Shown here piece after piece: positions 35,503-46,183 of a stretch of DNA of 64,000 bases. The notes beneath the pieces are model-generated. The model had not been told where the DNA came from. It saw only the letters and a program-made list of their open reading frames with translations, and ran no database searches. The first letter of the stretch is position 1. Each line of letters begins with the position of its first letter. Made by a program: the position numbers and the translations under genes. Origin of the DNA: Schizonepeta tenuifolia (Eukaryota; Streptophyta; Magnoliopsida; Lamiales; Lamiaceae); the NCBI GenBank assembly GCA_029490685.1, contig CM055956.1, positions 95,802,810 to 95,866,809 of the forward strand, given 5' to 3'.

Positions 35503-36884
35503 GTGTTGGTTGAGAGTAGAAGTCAGCACTCAGCAATTTGACTAAGGGAAATTCAATTTGACAAGCCTTTACTTTATTAAATTGTTGGATATATTGGTTT
35601 GGACTATAATTTTCAGAATCTGTATATAAGTTTTGAAAGCTCTAGATGAGCCAAAATATCTTCAGAAATCCAGTCATTAATTAAGTTAAGGACGACTCTA
35701 AAAGCTTTTATATAATAATCTGTTGAGGTCGAATAAATTATTAGTATAAGTTTATTTTAGGCCCTTATAAATTATTACCACATGAGTAGGTGCGGCGCGA
35801 CTCGACTAAGACGTTGAGTTCATTGTGATTGCTCGACTTCATTTCAAGTTCAAGTTTAAGGTATGGTTCATTTCAGTTATGCAGTGAATTTATTGTTGTC
35901 AAGTTTAATATTATGTGATGACCATATAAATTATCAATGCGGATTTCATTTTATTAATTTGGATATTTTATATTCACTTTAATAGCATGTGGTTACCGAT
36001 CGTTCATTATCGCTAGGGTCCCCATTAAATGTGTATAGAACAAAAAAGTCCTTGGTATGATACAATGTGATTTCATGGTGTGATCACATTATGTTCATGT
36101 TAAAATATACTTCCGTTCCATTATTTTTGACTTGTATTCATTTTCGGGTTGTTCCGTTATTCTTGTCCTATTTCCTTATTTAGAAATAATTAAGAGATAA
36201 TTAAGATTCAATTAATTTGTTAAACAACCCACTTGACACCTTTCATCCTACTTTTCCACCTCATTTTTTGTGTCATTCACTATCTCCTTTTCTTTACCCG
36301 CTTTATTTCACTTTATTTCACTATTCACTCTTTCTCTACCCACATTATTTCACTAAAAACTTCACTAAACATATCTTCTACTCTCAATCATATTAGTACG
36401 GATTCTAGAATATTGACTTGGATATATTTAAACTTTATATTTCTGCATAATTACTTTTGAAAATGCTAAAGATCTCTGATTTCAAGTTTGACTCGTTTGT
36501 AAAATAGTTTCATAGGAGTATCAAATATTTTTGTTATTATGGTTTAAATTCAGAAGTTATTATATCCTTTTTAAATCTTATTTACTTTAATTAAGAATTT
36601 TTACTTTCATTAAACTATTATAACTAAGCTATATTTTTCGCATTTTCAGTATTTATTTTAAATTTGAAGGTGGTGTTGTTTGGGGAGCTTGAGTTAAATA
36701 CAACAAGGTTTGAAGTACCCATTACATCAGGGTTTGATGTATTTTTTTTTTTTTTAGAGAAAAAGGTTCGAGGGATTGTCCATGCTAGGCTGACCTTTCC
36801 AAGGTCGAGACCTTAGATGTTTGCCACGATGGAGGTCTTTTCTAATACCACTTTTGAATACCACTAACCGATTTTGTCTGACGA

Positions 36885-36951
<67 letters not shown>

Positions 36952-37254
36952 CCCTTCTAATGAATTTCTGTATATTTTGCTTATTGAGATCCATTTTTTC
37001 AATCTGGAGATAATCAATTCAAAACTTATCAGGCCCATCACACTTCCGTATAAAATAAATTCTACGTATATCGACTTCATACCTTTTTTACCGTAATGCT
37101 GCCGGATTTTTCTGCCGGAAGTTTTAGAGACCTCGTCCAACCACACGATCGCAACTGATGGTTTCCAGCCGCATAATTCTTCAGCAACACCCAGCACAAC
37201 TTTCGCTCGTTTCCTACTTGAGGCGTAGGGTATTCCGTCGATACACAAAGAAAG
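35503..37254. other. Non-coding spacer with microsatellites
   Basis: I see no credible gene. A Stowaway-like left end (acttccgttccattatttt) occurs at 36109 without a clear partner. (TTA)n at 36885-36918 runs into (TA)n at 36919-36950. At 37080-37250 the base composition becomes more balanced and a minus frame reads about 60 residues (ending near WLDEVSKTSGRKI). I do not recognise it; it may be a captured exon. Confidence 0.4.
36885..36950. repeat. Compound (TTA)n(TA)n microsatellite
   Basis: A trinucleotide run passes directly into a dinucleotide run of about 32 bases. Confidence 0.95.
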
Positions 37255-37289
37255 TCTTAAATATTGGAAGGGATGAGTAAAAGCCCAGA

Positions 37290-37298
37290 TCTTTATTT
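37290..37298 (-). terminator. Viral poly(A) signal
   Basis: AATAAA on the minus strand (TTTATT on plus near 37292-37297), about 210 bases downstream of the TATA box. This distance fits the terminally redundant transcript of caulimovirids. Confidence 0.55.
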
Positions 37299-37507
37299 AG
37301 GAATTATATAAAACTTATTACAACATAAGTATATCTCCTTTAGGGAGGAGACAGACTTGTTTAGCTACTCATGGTAGCGAAACTTGGATACATTAAACTT
37401 AAAAGAAAAGAACGAAAGAAGAAAACTATGCTAGATTTTATTTTGGATGAAGCGGAGAAGATGGTGAGTGATTTTTCGATGATCCTCCCCCTCCTACTTA
37501 TGCCTGC

Positions 37508-37515
37508 TTATATAG
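37508..37515 (-). promoter_or_regulatory. 35S-like TATA box of the endogenous virus
   Basis: CTCTATATAAGCAGG on the minus strand closely resembles the CTCTATATAAG of the CaMV 35S core promoter. The predicted start lies about 30 bp further, near 37480. It lies in the large intergenic region after the transactivator-like ORF, where this promoter is expected. Confidence 0.75.
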
Positions 37516-37719
37516 AGGTCTTAAGGTGACCTCTCATACTTCATTATTGCCTTGGATTCCTTATCATTGGCTCCTTTTCTTCTCGTGAAGCGGGTCCTGC
37601 CATTATTACTTGAGGACAGCCGACCTCTTATGAAGCTAGCCAATCTTGCCTCCCATTATTGCATGAAGACAAGCAACTTTTGGTTGAAGTTGATGACCCG
37701 TGATTTATGGATCACTATT

Positions 37720-38240
37720 TTATGGTAGTGGTCCTTCTCCTGTAGCTTTACCCATTTGTATTTTAGTGGGTAATTCTTGTTCATCCACCCACTTATGTCG
37801 TTTTCTTTTTGGTGAGTGGTCTTCCAGCTTAGAGTCACATGACTCTTTTATCCTGTGTCGGAAATCTACTTTTTTTCCGGAACCCTCGGCATCCTTGCCT
37901 TTGGCATTTCCTTGCACTCTGTGTATTCGTCGGAATGAGCCTTCTGTTTTCTTTTTCTGGGAAGAAAGCCTTTTCCGAATTCTGGCTCCTTCTGGTTCGG
38001 ACACTCCAAGCAGATGTGCTCAGTCCAATACCCAAAATGAGCCATGTTGCAATATTTGTGATGAGTCTCCTTGCTCCCCGCAATCCTGTTTTCCTAAAGC
38101 AAAATCCTCTTTCTTTCGAAAGCTTCCTCTGCGTAGTTGGTTGATTTTCCTGTCATTGTATTTAACAGGAAAGATTCATTCGACGAATTCTGAAAGAATT
38201 TGAATGGAAACTTGACTTTGTCCATCTCCGTGAGACAGAC
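37720..38240 (-). pseudogene. Possible frameshifted C-terminus of the transactivator-like ORF
   Basis: Downstream of the stop at 38241, minus frames continue with basic, lysine-rich text and a Cys/His-containing stretch (AHFGYWTEHICLEC) near 38000-38050 in a shifted frame. Caulimovirid inclusion-body proteins can carry a zinc-finger-like C-terminal part, so this may be the broken tail. The plus-strand ORFs here are shadows. Confidence 0.35.
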
Positions 38241-39134
38241 TCATAGACCCCATGCTCTTCTGGTAGAGATGAGATCCTCCAGCATTGTTGAGACTAGTGT
38301 AGTCCCTTCTTCCATTGGTGCCTTGATTCGTCCCAAGGCGTTGGTATCAGGTCTCCTGAGCCTTATGTAATGAAAGGCTTCATGGTTACCTTTTCTTGCT
38401 AGTTCTGGAGCCGCACTGATGAAGTATAAGTCCAATATATCTCCCCGGCTAAACAATGAATTGTTAAACAAGGCATCATACACAGCTTCATGGATCCATT
38501 TTGGTAGACCCTTGATCTCCGTGAATGATGGTGATGTCGTATGAACTGAGGCTAAAGCCCCAAAATCATACCACCTTCTGATTTCGTGTGAATCGGCGCC
38601 TGGCATCGTCCACACTCGAGGATATTTCCCCGAAACATCAACCTTTATTTTTTCTGGGTTGATATTCTTCTTGATAACAAGCTTCTCCAAATTGTCTTGA
38701 TAGACCTGCCATGAAGAAGAAACTTCAATCTTGTCAGTATTAATCTTAGAGGTGCCAGTCATTGGCCTAAAATTAATCTCTCCCTCTTTAACCCCAGAGG
38801 TGCTGGGTTGACATGAAGCTTTAGGGTTTGACCCCTGAAACTCATCTTTTCCTTGGGCCAATGGTTCCGAAGAAACCACCAACTTAGAACTTGGGCAAAG
38901 GGTATTGGAATCCCCTGCTACAGGTTTAGAGCCCTGTACTCGAAACTCTCCTTTTTCCAAGGGTTCCTTGGAAGCCCGGAGAAGGGCCGGTTGCATTGCT
39001 TCCCAGAGTTGACACTGAGTAAGCAAGCATGCCTGTATTCTGCTAGTGACTTTTGTCTCATCAGCAGCTTGCAATCTTCCTGCTTGTTTAGCATGAAGAA
39101 CGCACTCGTTCCATTCCTCAAAAAGCAATTCCAA
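38241..39134 (-). CDS. Transactivator/inclusion-body-like ORF of the endogenous caulimovirid
   Basis: An open frame of 297 codons lies directly after the RNase H end, the place of the translational transactivator (TAV, CaMV P6 type) in several genera. It has a low-complexity N-terminal half, and a more ordered C-terminal half with WQVYQDNLEKLV and RKGNHEAFHYIRLRRP. In known viruses TAV allows re-initiation on polycistronic RNA and forms inclusion bodies. The assignment rests on position and general composition; similarity is not tested. It is the longest unbroken frame of the virus copy, but function is not implied. Confidence 0.55.
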   Translation of the reverse strand: MELLFEEWNECVLHAKQAGRLQAADETKVTSRIQACLLTQCQLWEAMQPALLRASKEPLEKGEFRVQGSKPVAGDSNTLCPSSKLVVSSEPLAQGKDEFQGSNPKASCQPSTSGVKEGEINFRPMTGTSKINTDKIEVSSSWQVYQDNLEKLVIKKNINPEKIKVDVSGKYPRVWTMPGADSHEIRRWYDFGALASVHTTSPSFTEIKGLPKWIHEAVYDALFNNSLFSRGDILDLYFISAAPELARKGNHEAFHYIRLRRPDTNALGRIKAPMEEGTTLVSTMLEDLISTRRAWGL

Positions 39135-39177
39135 ATTATCTCTGAAATGCCTTTAGGTTGTTAGGATGGATCTAGCT

Positions 39178-41567
39178 TCAGCTGGCTCCATCTCTTGTTA
39201 AAAAATCTGCAAGAACATTTTCATGAGATTTTATAATGACAATATCAAAAATATAATATTGGCATTCAGCCTGCCATCTAATTAATCTAGCCTTCTCAGG
39301 GCATTTAGATTCCATCTTGTTTCTTAAGAAAGCTTTAACCTGTGTGTTATCAACTTTCAAAGTAAATTTCTTTGCTAATAAAAATAAAGGCCATTTTTTA
39401 AACACCTTTCGCACTGCAAAGAACTCCTTCTCGTTGATATGTCATCTCACAGCCTCGCTTTCTTGAAGTAAACCACTACAATATCTGCAGGGCTCTTCTC
39501 CGTTGGGAGTGATCTTGGTTAAGACTGCTGCCCACCAATAATCACTTGCATCCGTATATAGGACTAAGTCATCTTCATCCTGAGGTATCGAGAGTTTTGG
39601 GAGATTTTTGTAAACCTCTTTTAACTCCCTCATTCCTTTTTTATGTTCATCTGTCCAGATAAACGAAACATCCTTCTTCAATAGAGGACTAAATACCTTC
39701 CTATATTTTGCAAGATTCTTGATAAATGCTCTTGCAAAATTAACAACTCCCAAGAAACTTTGAAGTTGTTTCTTCTCTTTTAGATCTTCAGGAAAAGTCT
39801 GGATCTTTTGCACAATATGATCTTGTAATATAATTCCTGATTCATCGATCTCAATGCTCAGAAATTCTATTATTCTGGTTGCAATGACTGTCTTCTTTTC
39901 TGATAGTACAAGACCTTCCTTGTGACAAACATCTGCAAAGATATCTAGATGTTTGGCATGCTCCTCCATATTTTTTTATGCTATTAAAATATCATCAATA
40001 TAGACAAACATGAAAGAAAAATAATCTTTAAAAAGATTATCCATCTTTCTTTGGAATATTTGGGGTGCAGTGGCTAACCCCACTGGCATCACGATCCAAA
40101 CATAATGCCCTTGTGGAGTAGAAAAAATTGTAAACTTTCTGCTGCTTTCTTCCATGCGAATCTGGTAAAATCATGACTTGCAATCAAACTTAGAGAAAAC
40201 CTTAGCATTTCTAATTCAATTAATAAGGTGTTCCCTACTTGGGATAAAATATCCATCAAATTCCAGAATATCATTAATCCCTTTATAGTTTATGACAAGT
40301 CTGGGTTTACCTCGTTTGATCTCACCATGATTTCTTACTAGAAATTCGGGGCTGTTGTAAGGCGAGTTCCCTGGTTCGATCAACCCCAAATCAAGGTGTT
40401 CCTTGATTATTTCCTTCATATCCTGTTGATCTTTAAGATTCATCAAGATTGGTCTGTATCTGACAAACTCATATTCCTTGCCCGGTTTTACCTTCAAGGT
40501 TGCTTTGAGTTTGTTCTTGTCCCACCATGCCAAAGGATTCTCATTGTAACTTCTTCTAATCTTCCTTTTAACATCTTCCAAATACACTTGTGTTTCTTCC
40601 CTAATATCTTGATTGGATATTAATGATACTTTGAGGATCTGAATTTCTTCATCCTTGAGATCCTTTTCTCTGATGCAGCTTAGGACTGCCTCATTGAATC
40701 TCCTTTGATCCTTCATTTTTGGATGACGAAGTTTTCCTTCATCACCACACTTGCTGCGGAATATTAGTGGCATTTGTCGGTTCAATGCCCTTCGCATCCT
40801 ATGGACAATGATCTTATGATCACAATTGGTTGTGAACACCAATCGTCTATTTTCATTATCCTGAGTAAATCTCTTGAACATCTGTAGGAAGTTGTTTCCT
40901 AACAGAATGTCTGCGCCTGTATCATGGAAATAGATTGGTGGAGTTTTCACCTTATACCATGGCGTATTGCCAGCTCCTCCAATCAAGATCTCCGTTTCTT
41001 TTACTCCTTTTGATAAGAGTAGGATCTTTTTTTAGAAATCTCTTCCTGGAATACGAGGCAGATCATTTTCTACTTCATCTGGAAAGACTCATCGCTTTGC
41101 TGTGCAGATTCCTGCTCCCTAATCAATATAAGCAACAAAATATTCTGCTTTATATTTATCGTATAACATCCCAACAGAGATGTATATGGAGAATGGACTC
41201 GTCATTCGATTAATAATAGTGTATTATTAATCGTAATATCCATTCCTACTCTCATTTTTCTCCATGGCTTGTATTTCTTGAGGAAATCAAGTCCCAATAC
41301 CAGGATGTCTGGTTCTTGTCCAGCTCTTCCTTTGATCTCCAATCTGATTCCCCCAATTTCAAGGGTTCCTATATAATGGTTGATCTCCGACTGCTGCAGA
41401 TAATACAAGACATTACAAGGAAAATTGGTTTCCCATCTTGTAGTGTCGAATCTAACTGTAACTCCTCTCCATCCTTCAGGGCATTGCAAATTTACTACCA
41501 CCCCTTTTCTCCGGGATGTTTGAGGATAAGAATCTTGGATTAGATTCCTTCCAAATGGCTGTGACAT
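39178..41567 (-). pseudogene. Protease - reverse transcriptase - RNase H region of the endogenous caulimovirid
   Basis: Pieces in order: an N-terminal part (41202-41567); the aspartic protease active site near 41119-41124, where an Asp codon is followed by a TAG stop and then Gly (D-stop-G in place of D-T/S-G); a second protease part with ADILLGNNFL (about 40915); RT with PRLVINYKGIND (about 40290) and YIDD (39991-40002); connection and RNase H with LYTDASDYWWAA (about 39540); and the RNase H end with SHENVLADFLTR (39178-39414). Stops and frameshifts fall between the pieces. The enzyme would copy viral RNA into DNA; this copy cannot. Confidence 0.85.
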
Positions 41568-41594
41568 GATTCTGTCACCTTGGAAAGATTTTCT

Positions 41595-42464
41595 TCATGC
41601 ATTTAGTTTGAGACTTTGATCGTGTCTCATGACTTCCTTATCTCCTATTTGAATGTCAATCTCTCTTAATCGAGGGATTTCCATTCTATCGGGACAAACC
41701 ACCGTTGTCACCTTCTTGAATATATCTGGTATCTCAATGAACTGCTTTCTTAAAAATAACTCGGTATGATGTGAGTTGGAAAGCGCATATGACACCTGAT
41801 ATGTAATAGAATAAGGTCTATTTCCATCTTCCAATAGATCCTTACGCTTGAAATCCTGATACAGAGTCAGTGCTTTGCTGAAAATGACGTCATTAAGGTT
41901 GTATGCAACCTTGGGATATATAATCCCCACAACCTGCCCAGCACAAAGATTCCCTGCGATTGTTCCCATAGAGGAATCTTTTAAACTTCTGACTCTTCTA
42001 TCGCATATCGCGATATCGATTGGTGCATCTACTCCTAGAAACAGAGTAAATTTGAGAACCAACTGAATTGCTCCGATGTGAATCCAGTTCATCTTCTCAG
42101 CAATTTCTGGCTTCATCTTAGCCAGATATGCTCTAATGTCTTCGGCTGGAATCAACTGCATCTCCACTTGATTTCCAGTCAGCTCGATTGGGAGAGTCAT
42201 TTCTCGTCTAGTAATACCATAGACGGTGTGTTGTCTTCTACTTTTTAGACTGAAGTTCCTAAGAACTTGGTCTAAAGCTCCTGTCGTGAAGCCTTGATAT
42301 TTTTGTATATTCAGGCTTCTTTTCATAATTTTATCCATCATATCTGGCGAGATAAGTGTCTGGCTTGAAAAGCCGATTCTATCTTCGCTTTCTTGATTAA
42401 TAACCTCGACGTCAGTCGGATTTAGATTGTGAAGATCCATCCGACCAATCTGAATCTTCTTCAC
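41595..42464 (-). CDS. Movement protein (30K superfamily) ORF of the endogenous caulimovirid
   Basis: A 289-codon frame overlaps the coat-protein frame by about 50 bases. The central part has IHIGAIQLVLKF, then PIDIAICDRRV and GTIAGNLCAGQ, then SYALSNSHHTE. This is the pattern of caulimovirid 30K movement proteins, including the conserved Asp of the 'D-motif' region. These proteins line or modify plasmodesmata for cell-to-cell spread. The frame looks unbroken, but in the host genome it is only a relic. Confidence 0.75.
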   Translation of the reverse strand: MKKIQIGRMDLHNLNPTDVEVINQESEDRIGFSSQTLISPDMMDKIMKRSLNIQKYQGFTTGALDQVLRNFSLKSRRQHTVYGITRREMTLPIELTGNQVEMQLIPAEDIRAYLAKMKPEIAEKMNWIHIGAIQLVLKFTLFLGVDAPIDIAICDRRVRSLKDSSMGTIAGNLCAGQVVGIIYPKVAYNLNDVIFSKALTLYQDFKRKDLLEDGNRPYSITYQVSYALSNSHHTELFLRKQFIEIPDIFKKVTTVVCPDRMEIPRLREIDIQIGDKEVMRHDQSLKLNA

Positions 42465-43887
42465 TGAAGATTTCCTCTTGCTCGTATATACTCTCGTCTG
42501 AGGGTATATCTTCGAACTGATATACTGGTATCAACTCTTGGTAGTAGATGGCATCCTCAATGTCTGGTGTTGACTCGAACCTCTGGATACCCCTTCTCTC
42601 GTTGTCAGAACAATTTGTTAAGATATGTCCCTTTGCTCCGCACTTCCAACAATTGCAATCCTTGAAACTTTCATTAACTCTGGTGTGAGTTCGTCTGAAA
42701 GTCTTCTTAACTGGTGTTCGTCCCTGAGATCTATTTGATCCTTGGGATGAGAACCTGTTCGGACCACTTCTTTGGCCAGATTTGTAGAATCTAGTCTTCT
42801 GTCGTCTCCACATCGTTCTTAGTTTCCAATGACTTCTTCTTGATTTCCCACCTTTGTAGTAGGGCTGAAATCTATATTTTTTATTTCTTTTCAGCCATGG
42901 TAGTTCTCCTCCAATAATCGTTGGTAGATCATTGTCATCACAGCCTAAAGGGGTTGCCTTATTGATCCTCCTCAGCTTCTTCATGTTTCTCAAAGTTGTG
43001 GCTTGCTGACACTACTCTGAGAGCTTTTGATGTACATATGACATCATTTTGGCTACGTTGTCGATATCTCCTGGTTTGTAATCTCGAATTAACATTTCCT
43101 TCCATGGACTTGGAAGTTTCGGAAAGAAAATTTCCATTGCAGTCCGATCATCAGCTTTTGATTAATGCTGATAAACGGTGAAGAACTGTAGAAACTTGTT
43201 AAGCGTTTGTTGATTTAAGACTACAAGTCTTAAATTATATAACGCCATCAAGTATTTCTTCCTTTTCTCTTCAACGTATCCTTCGAAATATCCTTCTCCA
43301 AGGAAATGATTTTTGATGAGTAATGTCATCTTTCTAACCATTTCGGCGAAGGAATTAATCCTGTCAAAGCATTGCTTTTTAAGATCTGTTGAGATCCCTT
43401 CCCAAGCAATCTTTACTACTCCAGCGAGACTTGTCTCAAGGATTTTAATAAATCCATATTTGTCAAGATCGAGCGTTGTTGCCGCGATCCTCATGGCTGA
43501 ACCCCATTCATTAATAATAGATTCTCGATCTATGAAATTGACTTCATCGATATCGAGCATTACTCCGTATGGATGAATAGGATCCAAGGTAACCTTTCCA
43601 ACAGGTGTATCCTGCAATCTAGGTTGTCTTCTTCTTGTTCTTCTGATCGTTAGCTGGGCATCATCTGATGTGACTGGGTCAAACCTTGCTCCGGCATAAT
43701 AGTCACGAGCATCTCTCATATGCTCATCGTGGGTTTGCTGCCTCTCCGGGATTACCATCTGTGGTCCTTGTTGTCCCTGAGCTGCAACTATTTGGTCATT
43801 CATTTTTAAATCGACCACTTTTAGGTTGGCAAAGGACTTTGTCAACTCCTGCAGATCCTCAAGATTTAGTCTTTCGGGGTGATTCAT
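42412..43887 (-). pseudogene. Coat protein region with CCHC knuckle, two in-frame stops
   Basis: One frame runs from the ATG at 43885-43887 to 42412, interrupted only by a TAA near 43162 and a TAG near 43010. The middle part (DRINSFAEMVRKM, then FFPKLPSPWKEML after the first stop) fits a capsid core. It is followed by a very basic segment and the zinc knuckle CWKCGAKGHILTNC (about 42610-42655), and an acidic tail. Basic-then-CCHC-then-acidic is usual for caulimovirid coat proteins. The ATG overlaps the stop of the previous ORF as ATGA. Confidence 0.75.
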
Positions 43888-44252
43888 GACTTTTCACCTC
43901 TAAGCATTCTTGAGAGAGCTTCACTTTGTGGATTCTTCTTCACTTCTTCCACCTTTGTTGGGTAGGTGGATTCATTGATAAAAGGATTCCGTCTGAGTCG
44001 TCCGGAACGGGGTTGCTGTTCCAGCTTCTCAATTTTGGATTGGATATCTACGAGGATGTTTTTGTTTTCCTCCAACATCATTGATATCCTGTACAAATCT
44101 TTTGGTACACCATAGAAGCTATTGCCATAATGTTGCACCGTTTTCTGTATCTCCCTTAGATCTCTCGATATTTCAGAGGTATCTGGGACGATATCTCGGT
44201 AGTTGGGAACATTTGCTATTCCCTTTTCCTCCGGGTAATGTTGAGCCATCAA
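43884..44252 (-). CDS. Small coiled-coil ORF of the endogenous caulimovirid
   Basis: A 122-codon frame precedes the coat protein, ending in an ATGA overlap with it (43884-43887). A heptad-like stretch (EENKNILVDIQSKIEKLEQQ) suggests a coiled coil, as in the virion-associated proteins of the family. The C-terminus is basic. Function not assigned. Confidence 0.5.
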   Translation of the reverse strand: MMAQHYPEEKGIANVPNYRDIVPDTSEISRDLREIQKTVQHYGNSFYGVPKDLYRISMMLEENKNILVDIQSKIEKLEQQPRSGRLRRNPFINESTYPTKVEEVKKNPQSEALSRMLRGEKS

Positions 44253-44286
44253 TTATGGAATTGATGTTCCTAATTCATCAGGGTTG

Positions 44287-44505
44287 TCAATGCTCTGTAA
44301 GATAAGCATTAACAAAGAGACGTCGTTGACTCTTTTCTTTATTTTGATGACTGTAGATAATATTTTCATCATCCCTCTTTCTAACGCTTTGGGTTAAGCG
44401 TTCCTCCCAGTAGGCTATAGCCTCTTGTAAATCATCTTTATCTATCTTGAAATATTCAAGATAGTTCCCGTAACACTCGCATCTCGGACAGTTGTCCGGA
44501 TCCAT
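44287..44505 (-). CDS. Small first ORF of the endogenous caulimovirid
   Basis: A 72-codon frame is the first after the primer-binding site. It starts MDPDNCPRCECYGNYLEYF, with a CxxCxC cluster. I do not recognise it. Position and spacing fit a short leader-proximal viral ORF. Confidence 0.4.
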   Translation of the reverse strand: MDPDNCPRCECYGNYLEYFKIDKDDLQEAIAYWEERLTQSVRKRDDENIIYSHQNKEKSQRRLFVNAYLTEH

Positions 44506-44585
44506 GTATTCTTAGATGTCTCCTCCGTTAGGTATAATACTCATATTAAATAATAAATTAAATATAATTCCTAAATAAACCTAGG

Positions 44586-44597
44586 GCTCTGATACCA
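44586..44597 (-). other. tRNA-Met primer-binding site of the endogenous caulimovirid
   Basis: On the minus strand TGGTATCAGAGC lies about 80 bases upstream of the first ORF. It is the site where caulimovirids prime minus-strand DNA synthesis. Confidence 0.85.
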
Positions 44598-44702
44598 ATT
44601 TGAAAGTGTGGATCTCGTTAGTAAAATTGGAAATTCATTAAAGCAATTAAGTAATTCATTAATAATTAAAATGGCGACATTCTAATATTATCTAATTAAT
44701 TT

Positions 44703-46183
44703 TTACACGTTGTCCCGGGCTTTCTCGGCCTCCACCTCGGCATCAGCGGTCTTAGCGAGCTGAGCAGACAGCTCGGACTTAACCGTCTTCACCTCGTCCT
44801 TGGCCTTGACCAACTCCTCCTTAGCCTTCTCCAGTCTGGCCCTAGTCGAAGTCAGCTTATCTGAGTAGCGATTCTTCTCATCCTCATGCCTAGCCGACAT
44901 CTGCTCGACACCATTCTTGAGCCATCTCATAACCCTACCGATGCTCTGCAAGAAGGAACGGAGTTAGGAAACATAAGAAAGAACTGCAGAAGCGCTATGC
45001 AACAAAAACAGTGAATCCTGACCTCGGGAAAAGGAAGATCCTCTAGCTTGACTGGAGGAACTGCCGGACTCACCTCACCGCCCGAGATGTCGACAATATC
45101 CACAGGCTTAAATAGTTTGTGAGGTGGACTGGCAGTAGGAGAGCGGAAGTCTGTGGCAGGAGGCCTTGTCAACTCGAGCTGCTGACCCTGGTTAGAAGGT
45201 TCTCCGGGCTGACCCTGGTCAGATGAGGAAGCAGATCGACCTGACGACCTCGACCTTTTGCCCCCTCGAGCTGCGACCTTAGCCGTGGGCCCTTTCTTCT
45301 TCCCAAACAGCACTGCAAAATGCACGGCAAGAAAAGGGTTAGGATGACAAATAAACAAAAGAAATAATCCTAATAGCACTAGCGGGGTCTCACCCGTTGC
45401 AGGATCCACCATCCTTTGGGGCTCAAACGGGCTCAACCTCGCCTCAGCTAGAGAATCCTCGCCGTAATCCCCCTCGAAAGGGCCACAACTCGCCATCACC
45501 CTAGCAACAGTCTCTAGGTCCTTATCCACCTCGTCTCTCATCCACACACGAGGCTTGCTCACCCTTCACATCAGGTCGACTAAACTATCGTGTCGGCAAA
45601 AGAAGAATTTCGTATGCCATTTCTCTACCTTATTTTGAGTTCTCCTTTTGAACTCAGTACGGGCAGTGGCATAGTACCAGTCCGCCGATGTTTTGAAGAC
45701 GAAAAGTTCGTGAATGAGCTCGGCAGATAGTCGGTAATTGTGACGGATAGCTGCCACGCCTAAGTCAGTAAATTGCCTAAACGCATTTGGCGTTATCTGC
45801 CCCAAAGCTAAACCAAGTTTCCTTTGGAGCTCGGCGAATGGCGCAGGAAGGGGCAGACGATGACCGGAGTGAAGGCTATCCTCGTAAATGGTCACGAACC
45901 CCATCGGAGGCGAGCACGCCCTATCCTCCGGACGAGGTTCTATCAGTTCGACACTTGGGGGGAAATTATATGACCGGGCAAGGAATTTTATCCTAGACTC
46001 GTCTAAAATTGAGGAATATTTAGCCACTTTTCCCTCTACGCATCGGGGCACAATTAGAGTTTCGACAGAAGGAATGGGGGATCCTAGTGAAAAAATACTA
46101 AAATCAACCCTTCTATCGATGGAACTTGCTGGAGGAGATTCACTACCCCTACTAGATTGAGAATTGTGAGTTGGGGAAGCCAT
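44703..46183 (-). pseudogene. Antisense extra ORF of a Tat-type Gypsy element ('putative gypsy type transposon' domain)
   Basis: The frame opens MASPTHNSQSSRGSESPP (ATG at 46181-46183). It contains MGFVTIYEDSLHSGHRLPLP and LGLALGQITPNAFRQF, the signature of the plant 'putative gypsy type transposon' domain (Pfam PF04195, from memory). An in-frame TGA sits at 45566-45568, after which the same frame continues. Two likely introns follow with GTGAG...GCAG and GTCAG...GCAG ends (about 45303-45393 and 44945-45022). The last exon is a coiled coil. A polypurine tract and LTR in plus orientation follow on its upstream side, so the ORF is antisense to the element, as described for additional ORFs in the Tat lineage. 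It stops next to the virus copy. Confidence 0.7.

Larger units (their letters stand above)
37255..44640 (-). mobile_element. Endogenous caulimovirid (pararetrovirus), about one genome length, defective
   Basis: On the minus strand the order is: tRNA-Met primer site, two small ORFs, coat protein with a CCHC knuckle, movement protein, protease-RT-RNase H, transactivator-like ORF, then a non-coding region with a 35S-like TATA box and an AATAAA. Coat before movement protein, and a transactivator-like ORF after RNase H, is the order known in Cavemovirus and Solendovirus, so I place it near these by layout only. Pararetroviruses do not integrate as part of their cycle; such copies arise by chance. 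In-frame stops and frameshifts hit most ORFs. The borders are approximate and I find no TSD. Confidence 0.85.

Noticed and set aside
36109..36460. Possible Stowaway MITE starting 'acttccgttccatt'
   Set aside because: No complementary right end within 400 bp.
36721..36830. Possible SINE (T run followed by 'ggttcgaggga', B-box-like)
   Set aside because: The B-box-like string and the putative poly(A) tail are in incompatible orientations, and no A box or TSD is seen.
37700..38203. 167-aa plus-strand ORF
   Set aside because: It lies antisense over the virus transactivator tail and intergenic region; cysteine- and serine-rich composition is what the reverse of the Lys/Glu-rich minus frame gives. 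No motif.
45787..46160. Plus-strand ORFs over the Tat antisense gene
   Set aside because: The minus frame shows clear domain text and the plus frames do not.
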